This document shows positions 55,371 through 63,700 of a DNA stretch of 64,000 nt, in pieces. The stretch covers positions 4,328,001 to 4,392,000 of the forward strand of contig NZ_PGET01000001.1 in assembly GCF_002797975.1 (NCBI RefSeq), in the 5' to 3' direction. Each line of letters opens with the position of its first letter. Position 1 is the first letter of the stretch. The notes below the pieces were generated by a model that was not told the DNA's origin, did not search any database, and was given only the letters and a program-made list of their open reading frames with translations. The position numbers were made by a program, and so were the translations under genes. This stretch comes from [Clostridium] celerecrescens 18A. GTDB taxonomy: Bacteria > Bacillota > Clostridia > Lachnospirales > Lachnospiraceae.

Positions 55371-56690
55371 ATGAAAGGTATTTTATACTTAAATCAGTTT
55401 TTTGGGCAGATCGGCGGAGAAGAACTGGCTGATTTCAAACCGGAAATCAGAGAAGGCCTTGTTGGTCCGGCCATGGCATTGCAGCAGGAATTACGCGATG
55501 AAGTAGAAATAACACATACCATCATCTGCGGCGATAACTATATGGGTTCCAATACAGAGGAAGCCGTAGATATCATCCTTTCCATGCTGAAGGGAAAAGA
55601 GATGGATGTATTTTTTGCAGGACCGGCTTTCCGTGCAGGACGTTACGGATCAGCCTGCGGCCACATTTGCAACGCTGTTAAAAAGGAGTTCGGAGTGCCC
55701 GTTCTCACCTCTATGAACGATGAAAACCCTGGGGTTGAAATGTTCAGAAAGGACATGTATGTTTTTAAAGGCGGAGCCAGCGCCGCAGCCATGAAAAAGG
55801 ATGTAAAGGCCATGGCAAAGTTTGCCCTTAAGCTGATAAAGGGAGAGAAATTACTGCCGGCAGCAGAGGAAGGTTATTTTGGAAGGGGAGTCAGGGATCA
55901 GATCTGGCTGGATCCTCCGGTAACGGCAGCTGACCGTGTTATTGACATGCTCCTTAAGAAGGTTCATGAAGAACCATATGAGACAGAGCTTGCCATTCCA
56001 AAGTCTGACCGGGTGGCAATTGCTCCGGCCATCACTCCGGAAGAGCTTAGCAAGCTGGAGGTTGCCCTCATTACTTCTGGAGGAATCGTTCCGGTAGGAA
56101 ATCCGGACCGCATTCAGTCAGCCTCAGCAACCAAGTGGGGTAAATATGACATCTCTGAAAAGGATGACCTTGTGAAGGGTGAGTATATGACCATTCACGC
56201 TGGTTTTGATCCGGCAGCAGCCAACAATGACTCTGACGTAATCGTTCCCTTGGATGCCATGAGACGGTATCAGAAAGAAGGAAAGATTGGCGGAGTATAC
56301 AAATACTTTTTCTCCACTGTTGGTACTGGAACGACCCAGGCCGAAGCTGCGAGAATGGGAAAAGAAATCGCAAGAGAATTGAAAAAGGATGGAATCAGAG
56401 CTGCAATTCTGACCTCCACATGAGGGACCTGTACACGTTGCGGTGCAACGATGACAAGAGAAATTGAAAGAGAAGGCATCACCATCGTTCAGATGGCGAA
56501 CCTGATTCCTGTAGCTAAAACAGTTGGAGTGAACAGACTTGTTCCCACCATATCCATTCCATATCCGCTTGGAGATCCTGCAACACCGAAGGAAGAGCAG
56601 TTCAAGCTTCGTTATCACAGAGTGGGAGTTGCTCTGGATGCGTTAACAACAGATATAAAAGAACCTTATCTCTTTAAAGTTAAAATTTAA
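55371..56690 (+). CDS. reductase selenoprotein B (GrdB/GrdF/GrdH family)
   Basis: 439 residues when the UGA at 56421-56423 is read as selenocysteine (residue 351). The start MKGILYLNQFFGQIGGEE, the GPAFRAGRYG motif and the Sec region (AAILTST, Sec, GTCTRCGATMTREIE) are those of selenoprotein B. Sec-B and the pyruvoyl subunit bind the amino acid and pass a carboxymethyl group to protein A. Conventional calling splits it into 55371-56423 and 56451-56690. A SECIS-like hairpin lies right after the UGA. Substrate specificity is not settled. Confidence 0.93.
56421..56450 (+). promoter_or_regulatory. UGA Sec codon and SECIS-like hairpin of selenoprotein B
   Basis: TGA (56421-56423), 12 bases, then CGTTGC-GGT-GCAACG (56436-56450): a perfect 6-bp stem with a GGU loop. 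The distance and a G-U in the apical loop match bacterial SECIS elements recognised by SelB. Confidence 0.8.
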
Positions 56691-56795
56691 ATTTCATTAT
56701 AACAGAACCTGAAGGCCGGCGTGCAAAAAATACCTTCCCCTAAATGCCGCAGGCCGTCAGCGTAAAACATGATTGAACGTTATTCTGAAAGAAGA

Positions 56796-56839
56796 ATTTT
56801 TACATGACAGGATAATAATTTATCCTGTCATGTAAAAAT
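56796..56839. repeat. 20-bp perfect inverted repeat between selenoprotein B and the BCCT gene
   Basis: Bases 56796-56815 and 56820-56839 are exact complements with a 4-base TAAT loop. No T-run follows, so it is not a typical terminator. It lies about 50 bases before the transporter ATG and may process or partly terminate the message. Confidence 0.8.
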
Positions 56840-56890
56840 CGGATTGCAAAAAAACAGCAAACGATTATATTTTAAAGAGGAGGGTATTAC

Positions 56891-58360
56891 ATGAAGAAGA
56901 ATCAGGTTTTTTACATATCGTTTCTTATTACCATGGCAATTGTTGCATTTGGTCTGGTAGCTCCAGAGCCATTTGCAAAGGCCACAACAGCGGCAAATGA
57001 TTTTCTTGTCAACAATTTTGGCTGGTTTTACTTGATTTCCATGTTTGTATTTGTTGCATTTTCTTTGATCATTGCATTCAGCAAATACGGGAATATTAAA
57101 CTGGGGCCGGATGATTGCGTTCCGGAATTCAGCAACCGGTCATGGTTTGCCATGCTTTTTGGGGCAGGAATGGGGATTGGGTTGGTTTTTTGGGGCGTTG
57201 CGGAACCACTGAATCACTTTATAACATTTGGAGCAACAGAAGAAGCTGCAAACTTTGCAATGAAAAAGTCCTTTATGCACTGGGGATTTCATCCCTGGGC
57301 AGCCTATGCGATCATCGGTATGGCACTGGGATATTTCCAGTTCAGGAAAAATGCTCCCGGCCTGATCAGCAGCATCTTTCTTCCCATACTCGGTGAAAAG
57401 GGAGTCAGAGGACCGGTTGGAAAGCTGATCGATATTTGTGCGGTTTTTGCTACGGTAGCTGGAATTGCCACTTCCCTTGGACAGGGAACCATGCAGATCA
57501 ACTCCGGACTGAATTTCCTGTTCCATGTTCCAACAACACGTTTGGTCCAGATCGTTATCATCATTGTTTTGATGGTCATCTATACCTGGACGGCTGTAAG
57601 CGGAATTGATAAAGGTATTAAGCTGTTGTCTGACATTAATCTTGTACTTGCAATTGCAATTCTGGGCGGTGCTTTTCTTGTCGGCCCCAAGCTTCTGACT
57701 TTAAATGTTTTTACAAATTCCATCGGCAGTTATGTGAATGACTTTGTAAAGGACAGCTTTGCCATAAATCCTTTTGGGGATAAATCATGGCTGGGTTCAT
57801 GGACTATTTTCTACTGGGCATGGTGGATCGCATGGGGCCCCTTTGTAGGTACGTTTATTGCCAGAATTTCTAAGGGCAGGACCATCCGGGAATTTGTTTT
57901 CGGAGTAATACTGGCTCCATCCTTAGTATCCTTTATCTGGTTCTCCGTTTTCGGAAGCCTTGGTTTAAATCTGGATAAAGGCATTATTTCTGAGGCAATT
58001 GAAACAACGGAAACCGCATTGTTTGTAGTATTCCGCCATTATCCACTTGGAAGCATTTTCTCCATCATAGCAATTTGCCTTTTGGGAACGTTTTTTATCA
58101 CATCGGCAAACTCAGGGATCTTTGTTTTATCCATGTTTTCTTCCAATGGCGACATGGAGCCGGCCAACAGTAAAAAGATATTCTGGGGAGTGATCCAGGC
58201 TCTGCTGGCGTTGGTACTGTTAATGACGGGAGGCCTTGGAGCGCTTCAGACCTGCTCTATTGTGGCAGCGTTCCCTCTGGCTATCATCATGCTCTTATGC
58301 TGCGTGTGCCTGATCAAGGAACTGATGAAGGAAAAGCCCAAAGCGCCTAAAAAAGAATAA
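56891..58360 (+). CDS. BCCT-family betaine/choline/carnitine transporter (OpuD/BetT-like)
   Basis: 489 residues, twelve membrane segments. BCCT signatures: GAGMGIGLVFWGVAEPLNHF in segment 3 and the tryptophan-rich FYWAWWIAWGPFVGTFIARISKGRTIREF in segment 8. It imports a quaternary or N-methylated amine with Na+ or H+. AGAGGAGG precedes the ATG. Its place behind the component-B genes suggests it feeds the reductase; betaine is the most likely cargo, sarcosine or glycine possible. The glycine-rich GMGIG stretch is the form seen in Na+-coupled betaine carriers. Confidence 0.88.
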   Translation: MKKNQVFYISFLITMAIVAFGLVAPEPFAKATTAANDFLVNNFGWFYLISMFVFVAFSLIIAFSKYGNIKLGPDDCVPEFSNRSWFAMLFGAGMGIGLVFWGVAEPLNHFITFGATEEAANFAMKKSFMHWGFHPWAAYAIIGMALGYFQFRKNAPGLISSIFLPILGEKGVRGPVGKLIDICAVFATVAGIATSLGQGTMQINSGLNFLFHVPTTRLVQIVIIIVLMVIYTWTAVSGIDKGIKLLSDINLVLAIAILGGAFLVGPKLLTLNVFTNSIGSYVNDFVKDSFAINPFGDKSWLGSWTIFYWAWWIAWGPFVGTFIARISKGRTIREFVFGVILAPSLVSFIWFSVFGSLGLNLDKGIISEAIETTETALFVVFRHYPLGSIFSIIAICLLGTFFITSANSGIFVLSMFSSNGDMEPANSKKIFWGVIQALLALVLLMTGGLGALQTCSIVAAFPLAIIMLLCCVCLIKELMKEKPKAPKKE

Positions 58361-58464
58361 AAGTTTACTGTTTGTTCATTGATAAATCAAACGGATAAGA
58401 TTGTATAACCGGCTGATTCACAAACTCAAGGCATAATAATGATTTTTTCAACCATACAGCTGAA

Positions 58465-58503
58465 AGCGCCTGCATTTTTGTTTATGATAAAACAGCAGGC
58501 GCT
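58465..58503. repeat. 9-bp hairpin between BCCT and LysR genes
   Basis: AGCGCCTGC and GCAGGCGCT pair exactly across a 21-base AT-rich loop. It may weakly terminate the reductase operon, though no T-run follows. Confidence 0.5.
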
Positions 58504-58536
58504 GTCTGGCTATGTTCATAAGAAAGTAGAGATCAT

Positions 58537-59442
58537 ATGGAATTTAAACAGTTAGAAGCATTTGTACAGATTTCCAAGCTTCAAAGTTTTTCAAAAGCCT
58601 CCGAATCCCTATTCTTAACTCAGCCTGCACTGAGCAGTCAGATCAATGCGCTGGAAAAAGACATTGGAACCCAGTTGTTTGTCCGTTCCACAAAGAGGGT
58701 ATTTCCCACCAAGGCAGGGATTGATTTTTACGAGTATGCACAGAAAATGCTGGCTTTAAGGGATCAATCTCTGTATGAAATGGGCAAGTATTCCAAGGAA
58801 TGTACGGGAGAGGTCAACATTCTGGCTTCCAGTGTTCCCGCCCAGTATATTTTGCCTCAGCTGATCGCTGATTTTAATAAGGAATACCCCAATATTGTCT
58901 TTCGTCTATACCAGAAGGACAGCGGCGGAGTATTTGAAGAGCTGATTAAATATCAGTATGATATCGGGTTTGTAGGTACGGAAAGCGAGAATTGCCGTTA
59001 TACTCTGACCACTTTGTGCAAGGATCAGCTGGTTTTGATACTTCCTAGGGATATGAAGTATGAGGGCAGCCGGGAGGCGTCAGAAGTCATAAGGTTTATC
59101 TCGGATAAAAATTTCATAATGAGAGAACAGGGTTCAGGTACCAGAGCGGAAATGGAATTGTTCTTAACCAGGTACGGCCTTTCGGAAAAAGAATTAAAAG
59201 CGGTTGCCTACTTTGGCAATACTCAGGGAATTGTGGAAGCTGTTTCTCAGGGAATGGGTATTTCCTTTGTTTCAAAGGCGGCAGCAAAGATTTATACCCG
59301 GCTGGATCTGATCAATGTGGTGGAAATTGATTCAGAGCTGTTAAGCAGAAACATCTTTTATGTACAGAAAAAGGACATGATATTAACGCCTGCCCAAGAA
59401 TTATTTATAACCTATGCAAAGAATTGTTATCAGAATATTTAA
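58537..59442 (+). CDS. LysR regulator, selenium-metabolism type
   Basis: 301 residues: N-terminal winged helix (EFKQLEAFVQISKLQSFSKASESLFLTQPALSSQINALEKDIG) and a two-lobe effector domain (VNILASSVPAQYILPQLIADFNKEYP, GEQGSGTRAEME-like REQGSGTRAEMELF). The sequence resembles the LysR group found beside selenium genes in Firmicutes. It follows the reductase island on the same strand and probably controls it. LysR effectors are small molecules; a substrate or selenium compound is possible. Confidence 0.82.
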   Translation: MEFKQLEAFVQISKLQSFSKASESLFLTQPALSSQINALEKDIGTQLFVRSTKRVFPTKAGIDFYEYAQKMLALRDQSLYEMGKYSKECTGEVNILASSVPAQYILPQLIADFNKEYPNIVFRLYQKDSGGVFEELIKYQYDIGFVGTESENCRYTLTTLCKDQLVLILPRDMKYEGSREASEVIRFISDKNFIMREQGSGTRAEMELFLTRYGLSEKELKAVAYFGNTQGIVEAVSQGMGISFVSKAAAKIYTRLDLINVVEIDSELLSRNIFYVQKKDMILTPAQELFITYAKNCYQNI

Positions 59443-59516
59443 TTGTTTATATGATTTGTCTTCCATCTATAGTATAATATTCTGTTAGATAGAGTTTATA
59501 TTGAAAGGTGGATATT

Positions 59517-60215
59517 ATGGTCATTGATTCTTACGATAAATTAAGCCATATGATTACATATTCAAAGGCAAATCTAAGTGAAATTGTAGTTTCCTATGTA
59601 AAAAATAAGATCCTGACAGGAGAACTGAAAAGCGGAGACCGGTTAGTGGAAACAGATATGTCGGAAGAGCTGCAAATCAGCAGAGCTCCGATAAGAGAAG
59701 CTTTAAGAGAGCTTAATATGCGGGGGATCCTTACTTTTTCTCCCAAAAAGGGCAGTCAGATCCTTGAAATGGGTTATGAAGATATTATAGAGGTTTTCTC
59801 CATCCGGATTCCCCTGGAAATGCAGACCCTTACCATTATTTTTGAAAAATCTCTGCTGAAGGAACAGGATCTGGATTATCTGGAGGCTTTAAATGAAAAC
59901 ATGATTAAGCCGGAACGTGACAGTGACATTGAAGATAAGGAGAAGACCTTTGTTTTAAATACAAGCGATATGGCTTTTCATAAATTTTTCTGGGAAAAAT
60001 CAGGGAGCTTCCGAAGGGCTGAAATCCTGGAAAATCAGTATTTTCAACTGCTGATAGCCATGAATCAGGACCTCTCCACCTTGGGTTCCATGAAAGAGAA
60101 GTTTGCCGAGCATAAAGCAATTATTGAAGCATGCCGTACCGGATCTCTTGAAAAAACCTTATCCGCATTTCAGGCTCATATGGATTCTTATTTAAAGGCG
60201 GTTACAAAGCTTTAA
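59517..60215 (+). CDS. GntR-family regulator (FCD domain)
   Basis: 232 residues: winged helix (LVETDMSEELQISRAPIREALRELNMRGILTFSPKKG) and an all-helical FCD ligand domain. It lies after the LysR gene and before DUF3841. ATG 59517 follows AAAGGTG; the GTG 9 bases earlier is part of that site. A TATAAT at about 59473 gives it its own promoter. FCD regulators answer organic acids. Its target may be the DUF3841 pair or the selenium island; the palindrome at the tRNA-Sec promoter fits a GntR operator. Confidence 0.83.
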   Translation: MVIDSYDKLSHMITYSKANLSEIVVSYVKNKILTGELKSGDRLVETDMSEELQISRAPIREALRELNMRGILTFSPKKGSQILEMGYEDIIEVFSIRIPLEMQTLTIIFEKSLLKEQDLDYLEALNENMIKPERDSDIEDKEKTFVLNTSDMAFHKFFWEKSGSFRRAEILENQYFQLLIAMNQDLSTLGSMKEKFAEHKAIIEACRTGSLEKTLSAFQAHMDSYLKAVTKL

Positions 60216-60273
60216 AAGCGAAAGAAAACGGCTTGTACTCTTAATGATCACTTGATCGGAAGGAGGAATAACT

Positions 60274-60831
60274 ATGACTGAAAAAATAAAAGTGTGGACA
60301 AAGCAGCATGAAAATATACGAAATGACCTGGATCAAAATGGAAGATATCTTGTAAAAAAGGAGTATATCGTCAATAAGATGGAAGAGCATGCGGGGATAT
60401 ATCTGGATACTTACAACTGGCTGTATCATTCCGCCTCTAAGTTCATGGAAATACCAAAGGATGCAAAATACCCTATATGGGTATCTGTTACAGAAGAATC
60501 AAAGATAAATAACAGCGATGGAAATGTGCTTCTGGAAATTCTGGTGGATGCAGAGAAACTGTTCATCATGGACCTGGAAAAGTGGGGGTATATCGTGAAT
60601 TATATGTATATTCCAAAGGATCCGGAGGATGCCAGGGAGCATGAGGAACTATTGAAACGATATGGCATCGATGATAGCACGGCATACATGTCCCCCTTTT
60701 ATCCCAGTGTGAAAAATAAGATCAGGAAAAGCTGGGAAAGGCTTTTTGATGCGGAAATCCAACTGAGCCCTGCCAGGGTAGGAATCATCTGGGAGGTGAA
60801 AAAGGAATGGATCGTAAAGATGGATTCATAG
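60274..60831 (+). CDS. DUF3841 protein, first of a tandem pair
   Basis: 185 residues, no signal or membrane part. It carries family features KVWTKQHENIRNDLDQNGRYLVKKEYI, then YNWLYHSASKFM, PIWVSVTEESK, and a long C-terminal helix ending WEVKKEWIVKM. The family is widespread in Lachnospiraceae and of unknown function. AAGGAGG precedes the ATG. Its end overlaps the next gene by 25 bases. Confidence 0.75.
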   Translation: MTEKIKVWTKQHENIRNDLDQNGRYLVKKEYIVNKMEEHAGIYLDTYNWLYHSASKFMEIPKDAKYPIWVSVTEESKINNSDGNVLLEILVDAEKLFIMDLEKWGYIVNYMYIPKDPEDAREHEELLKRYGIDDSTAYMSPFYPSVKNKIRKSWERLFDAEIQLSPARVGIIWEVKKEWIVKMDS

Positions 60832-61394
60832 AGCTTTATACCGTTCAATTAAATGAGATTGCAGACTCTGTAAAAGACGGTCACTGCCATTATGTAAAGA
60901 TGAAATACATTGAGGATAAATATAGAGAAGTAAAGGGTGTTTTTTTAAATGCCTACCGTTGGTATGTCCGCCAGGCGGCCGTTATCGTAGATAAGCCGGA
61001 ACAGGCGGAATCAGCGGTATGGTCGTTTGTCAATGAAAAATATACAGACTGGCATCCGGGTTATACGGTGATGAAGCTTAAGGTGCCGGTGGAGGAGGCC
61101 GTATTTTTCCGGATGTCCGACTGGAATAAGGTGTTGAACCTAAGATACGTTGGCAGGACAAAGGACGAGGAAGATCAATATTTTGAGAAGCTTGAGAAAT
61201 ACGGAATAAAGTATGAAGGGGATGTTTATGAAACTCCTTTTTACCCCCAGTTAAAGGGAGAACTGGCTGCAAGCTGGACCAATCTGTTTCGGTTTGACCG
61301 TGAGGTCAAAAGTGAAGGCCTCCTGGTATTTGAAGATATGCAGGCCGGGCTTTGGTGTATAAAGAAAGAGTGGGTGGCCGGCGAACGCAGGTAA
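60807..61394 (+). CDS. DUF3841 protein, second of a tandem pair
   Basis: 195 residues, a diverged paralogue of its neighbour: VQLNEIADSVKDGHCHYVKMKYIEDKY, YRWYVRQAAVIV, AVWSFVNEKY, WNKVLNLRYVG, and a closing CIKKEWV. Starting inside the first gene at an ATG preceded by GGAGGTG, it is translationally coupled, so the two may form a heteromer. Function unknown. Confidence 0.75.
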   Translation: MDRKDGFIELYTVQLNEIADSVKDGHCHYVKMKYIEDKYREVKGVFLNAYRWYVRQAAVIVDKPEQAESAVWSFVNEKYTDWHPGYTVMKLKVPVEEAVFFRMSDWNKVLNLRYVGRTKDEEDQYFEKLEKYGIKYEGDVYETPFYPQLKGELAASWTNLFRFDREVKSEGLLVFEDMQAGLWCIKKEWVAGERR

Positions 61395-61509
61395 CCGGGA
61401 ATAAAGAGTGTTTTTGGTAATGAATTTCCCCAAATATGCAAAGTCCATGCCTGTAAAAAACTGTTGAATTACTTCAATCATTGATTGACGATACCTTGTT
61501 TACATTCTG

Positions 61510-61545
61510 AGCTGTTCCGTTTGATAACGGACAGCTTTGTTTTTT
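61510..61545 (+). terminator. intrinsic terminator after the DUF3841 pair
   Basis: AGCTGT-T-CCGTT and AACGG-ACAGCT form a stem with one bulge, then TTTTTT. The rest of 61395-61676 has no gene; an AT-rich stretch with ATATATCAG (about 61635) precedes the LacI gene. Confidence 0.85.
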
Positions 61546-61676
61546 GTACCCAAAACAAAAACAGAGCAGATCCGGAGAAGTATTATGGAAAATGTGATTG
61601 AAAATTATGGATAGATTGTTTAATATATAATATATCAGGTTGCAGGTTATAGACTGTAGAAACGCGGGGTGAATCA

Positions 61677-62759
61677 ATGAAGTCACAGATTACGATGAAG
61701 GACATGGCCAGGCACTTTGGGGTATCGCTTAACACGATACATAAGGCAATTGCCGGGAAGCCGGGAGTCAGTGAGGCTACCAGGAAAAAAATAATGGATT
61801 ACGCTGATGCCAATGGATATAAATTAAATGCCATGGCTTCTTTTCTTAAGCGGAAAAATATTAAAATCGCAGTTTGCCTTCCCGAACTGGATGAGGACAG
61901 CAAGTATTTTTACAGTTATATCTGGCAGGGTTATAGGAAGTATATGGCGGAGTGGGGGGACTTGAATATTCAGGTTCTTGAGATTCCATATAAAAAAGGA
62001 AATCTTATGGAAACACTCAGACAGCTGGAAAAAGAGTGTGAGGGCAGCGACAAGCTGGATGGTCTGCTGACCGCACCTCCCAGAGATGAGGCAGGAATTC
62101 ATGTGATCAGGCAATTCACTGATAAGGGCGTATGTGTTGTGTTCGTTACAGGCGATAACGATGAATGCGGCAGGCTGGGTACCGTAGTCGGAGATTATTA
62201 TGCGGCAGGTCAGATTATGGCAGAGCAGATATGCAATATTCTGAAAGAAAAAAGCCGCATTCTTCTGATGGCAGGAGATCAGTATAAGGATTCTCACTAT
62301 CTGGTTGCAAAGGGATTTCACGAGTATATCAGGCAGACCCGGGTGGAATATGCCATAGAGGATTTGTTTGGCTATTACGAATCGGACAGGCTGGACGAAA
62401 GTATTATGCAGACCCTGACAAAGAATCCACCGGATGCGGTATGCTGCGTATTCGCCAGAGGAAGTGCAGTTTTATACAAGGCTCTTAAATCCAGCGGCTT
62501 GGCAGGAAAGCTTCCGGTAATTGCAAATGATGTGTTTGATGAAAATGTGGCGGCTTTAAAAGACGGTACGTTCACGAATCTGGTTTTTAAGGATCCCTAT
62601 AAACAGGCGTACTTGGCAATGAAGATGCTCTGCGAGTATCTGCTTAAGGATATGGAACCAAAAGACAGGGTTCGAAAGGTGGAAATCGTCCTTATTTTTA
62701 AAAGCAATGTGAATTATTATTGGAAGAATATAGAGGATATGCAGTATTTAAGATTATAG
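61677..62759 (+). CDS. LacI-family regulator
   Basis: 360 residues: LacI helix-turn-helix ITMKDMARHFGVSLNTIHKAIAGKPGVSEATRKKI, then a periplasmic-binding-protein-like effector domain (IWQGYRKYM..., VVGDYYAAGQIMAEQI, VIANDVFDENVAAL). LacI proteins usually repress sugar or sugar-acid genes. It is followed by a terminator. With the GntR regulator and the enolase-superfamily gene on its right it may govern sugar-acid catabolism that continues beyond the window. Confidence 0.85.
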   Translation: MKSQITMKDMARHFGVSLNTIHKAIAGKPGVSEATRKKIMDYADANGYKLNAMASFLKRKNIKIAVCLPELDEDSKYFYSYIWQGYRKYMAEWGDLNIQVLEIPYKKGNLMETLRQLEKECEGSDKLDGLLTAPPRDEAGIHVIRQFTDKGVCVVFVTGDNDECGRLGTVVGDYYAAGQIMAEQICNILKEKSRILLMAGDQYKDSHYLVAKGFHEYIRQTRVEYAIEDLFGYYESDRLDESIMQTLTKNPPDAVCCVFARGSAVLYKALKSSGLAGKLPVIANDVFDENVAALKDGTFTNLVFKDPYKQAYLAMKMLCEYLLKDMEPKDRVRKVEIVLIFKSNVNYYWKNIEDMQYLRL

Positions 62760-62768
62760 AAATAAATG

Positions 62769-62812
62769 GAAGATGGTTATCCGGGGGCGCCTGGAAGCCA
62801 TCTTCTTTTTCT
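62769..62812 (+). terminator. intrinsic terminator after LacI
   Basis: GAAGATGG and CCATCTTC close a hairpin with a GC-rich loop, followed by TTTTT. The convergent GntR gene ends 2 bases beyond. Confidence 0.82.
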
Positions 62813-62813
62813 G

Positions 62814-63512
62814 TTAAGAGTTTTCAGTATTCCGTTCCTGAAATGTCTCGCCCGGTATGCCCTCAAGGGCTTTTGACAATGTGATGAGCGAGTGATTGAT
62901 GTGCCTGTTTACCGCCATGGCAATCTGCTCGTCGTTTTCTGTCATCAATGCTTCAATGATCTGTTGATGCTGGGGAAGGTTATCTTCACGGCAGGAGCAG
63001 TGATGGATTGCAGCAAATACGGCCAGGCGGTAGGTCTCGATCATAATATTCTCATAAAAAGCAATGAGTGATTCATTCTTCGTTCTTTCGATGAAGTACA
63101 TATGAAATTGAATGTCTTTTTTATAAAACTCCATGTCATTTAATTGTGAGCTGTTTTGCATCTGGTTCTGGAGCTCTAAAATTGTGTTTTTGGAATAAGT
63201 TCCTTTGAACTGTGTGATAATGGCAGGTTCCACAATTTTCCGAATCTGATATATCTCATTAATATATTCCTGGGTAAAGGAGCGGACCTGCATACCCTTT
63301 CTGGGGTATATCATAATCAGATTCTGGCTTTTTAAAGCCACAAGCGCTTCTCGAATGGGGGTTCTTCCGAAAGACAGTTCCTCATTCAGCATTTTTTCGG
63401 AAATATCCTGTCCGGGAAGATACTGGCAGGAAAGGATTTTATCTAAAAGATAATTGTAAGCCAGTTGGGTCTGAGACAGGGTACGATGAGGGGATGCATC
63501 TTTGAAAATCAT
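62814..63512 (-). CDS. GntR-family regulator (FCD domain), divergent from the enolase-superfamily gene
   Basis: 232 residues: N-terminal winged helix (EKMLNEELSFGRTPIREALVALKSQNLIMIYPRKGMQV) and FCD helical domain. AAGGAGG precedes the ATG. It is transcribed away from the racemase-like gene at 63701, the usual position of a local repressor. Repeated GATATATC motifs between the two genes are its likely operators, one of them inside the racemase promoter spacer. Confidence 0.84.
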   Translation of the reverse strand: MIFKDASPHRTLSQTQLAYNYLLDKILSCQYLPGQDISEKMLNEELSFGRTPIREALVALKSQNLIMIYPRKGMQVRSFTQEYINEIYQIRKIVEPAIITQFKGTYSKNTILELQNQMQNSSQLNDMEFYKKDIQFHMYFIERTKNESLIAFYENIMIETYRLAVFAAIHHCSCREDNLPQHQQIIEALMTENDEQIAMAVNRHINHSLITLSKALEGIPGETFQERNTENS

Positions 63513-63700
63513 GATTGCCTCCTTAAGTTTGTATTTTTAGATATATCACGGTTAAACCGTGCTGACAGAGTTATTATATATCAGCTTAGAATTAAATTCA
63601 ATCAGTTTTAATATTATATGAATATATATCGTTGACAGATATATCAGACAATGATAAAGTTGAATATAAATATATCAGAAACAATAAGGAGGAAAGCGAC
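63513..63700. promoter_or_regulatory. divergent operator region with repeated GATATATC and a 15-bp palindrome
   Basis: GATATATC or the shorter ATATATC occurs at about 63540, 63576, 63624, 63638 and 63671. The copy at 63638 fills the spacer of a promoter for the right-hand gene (TTGACA 63632, 17 bases, TAAAGT 63655). A second, unrelated palindrome, CACGGTT-A-AACCGTG, lies at 63547-63561. This suggests two regulators, one of them the divergent GntR protein. Confidence 0.6.

Noticed and set aside
56451..56690. Stand-alone 79-residue gene
   Set aside because: It is the C-terminal end of selenoprotein B after the UGA at 56421; the GTCTRCGATM sequence between the two is coding.
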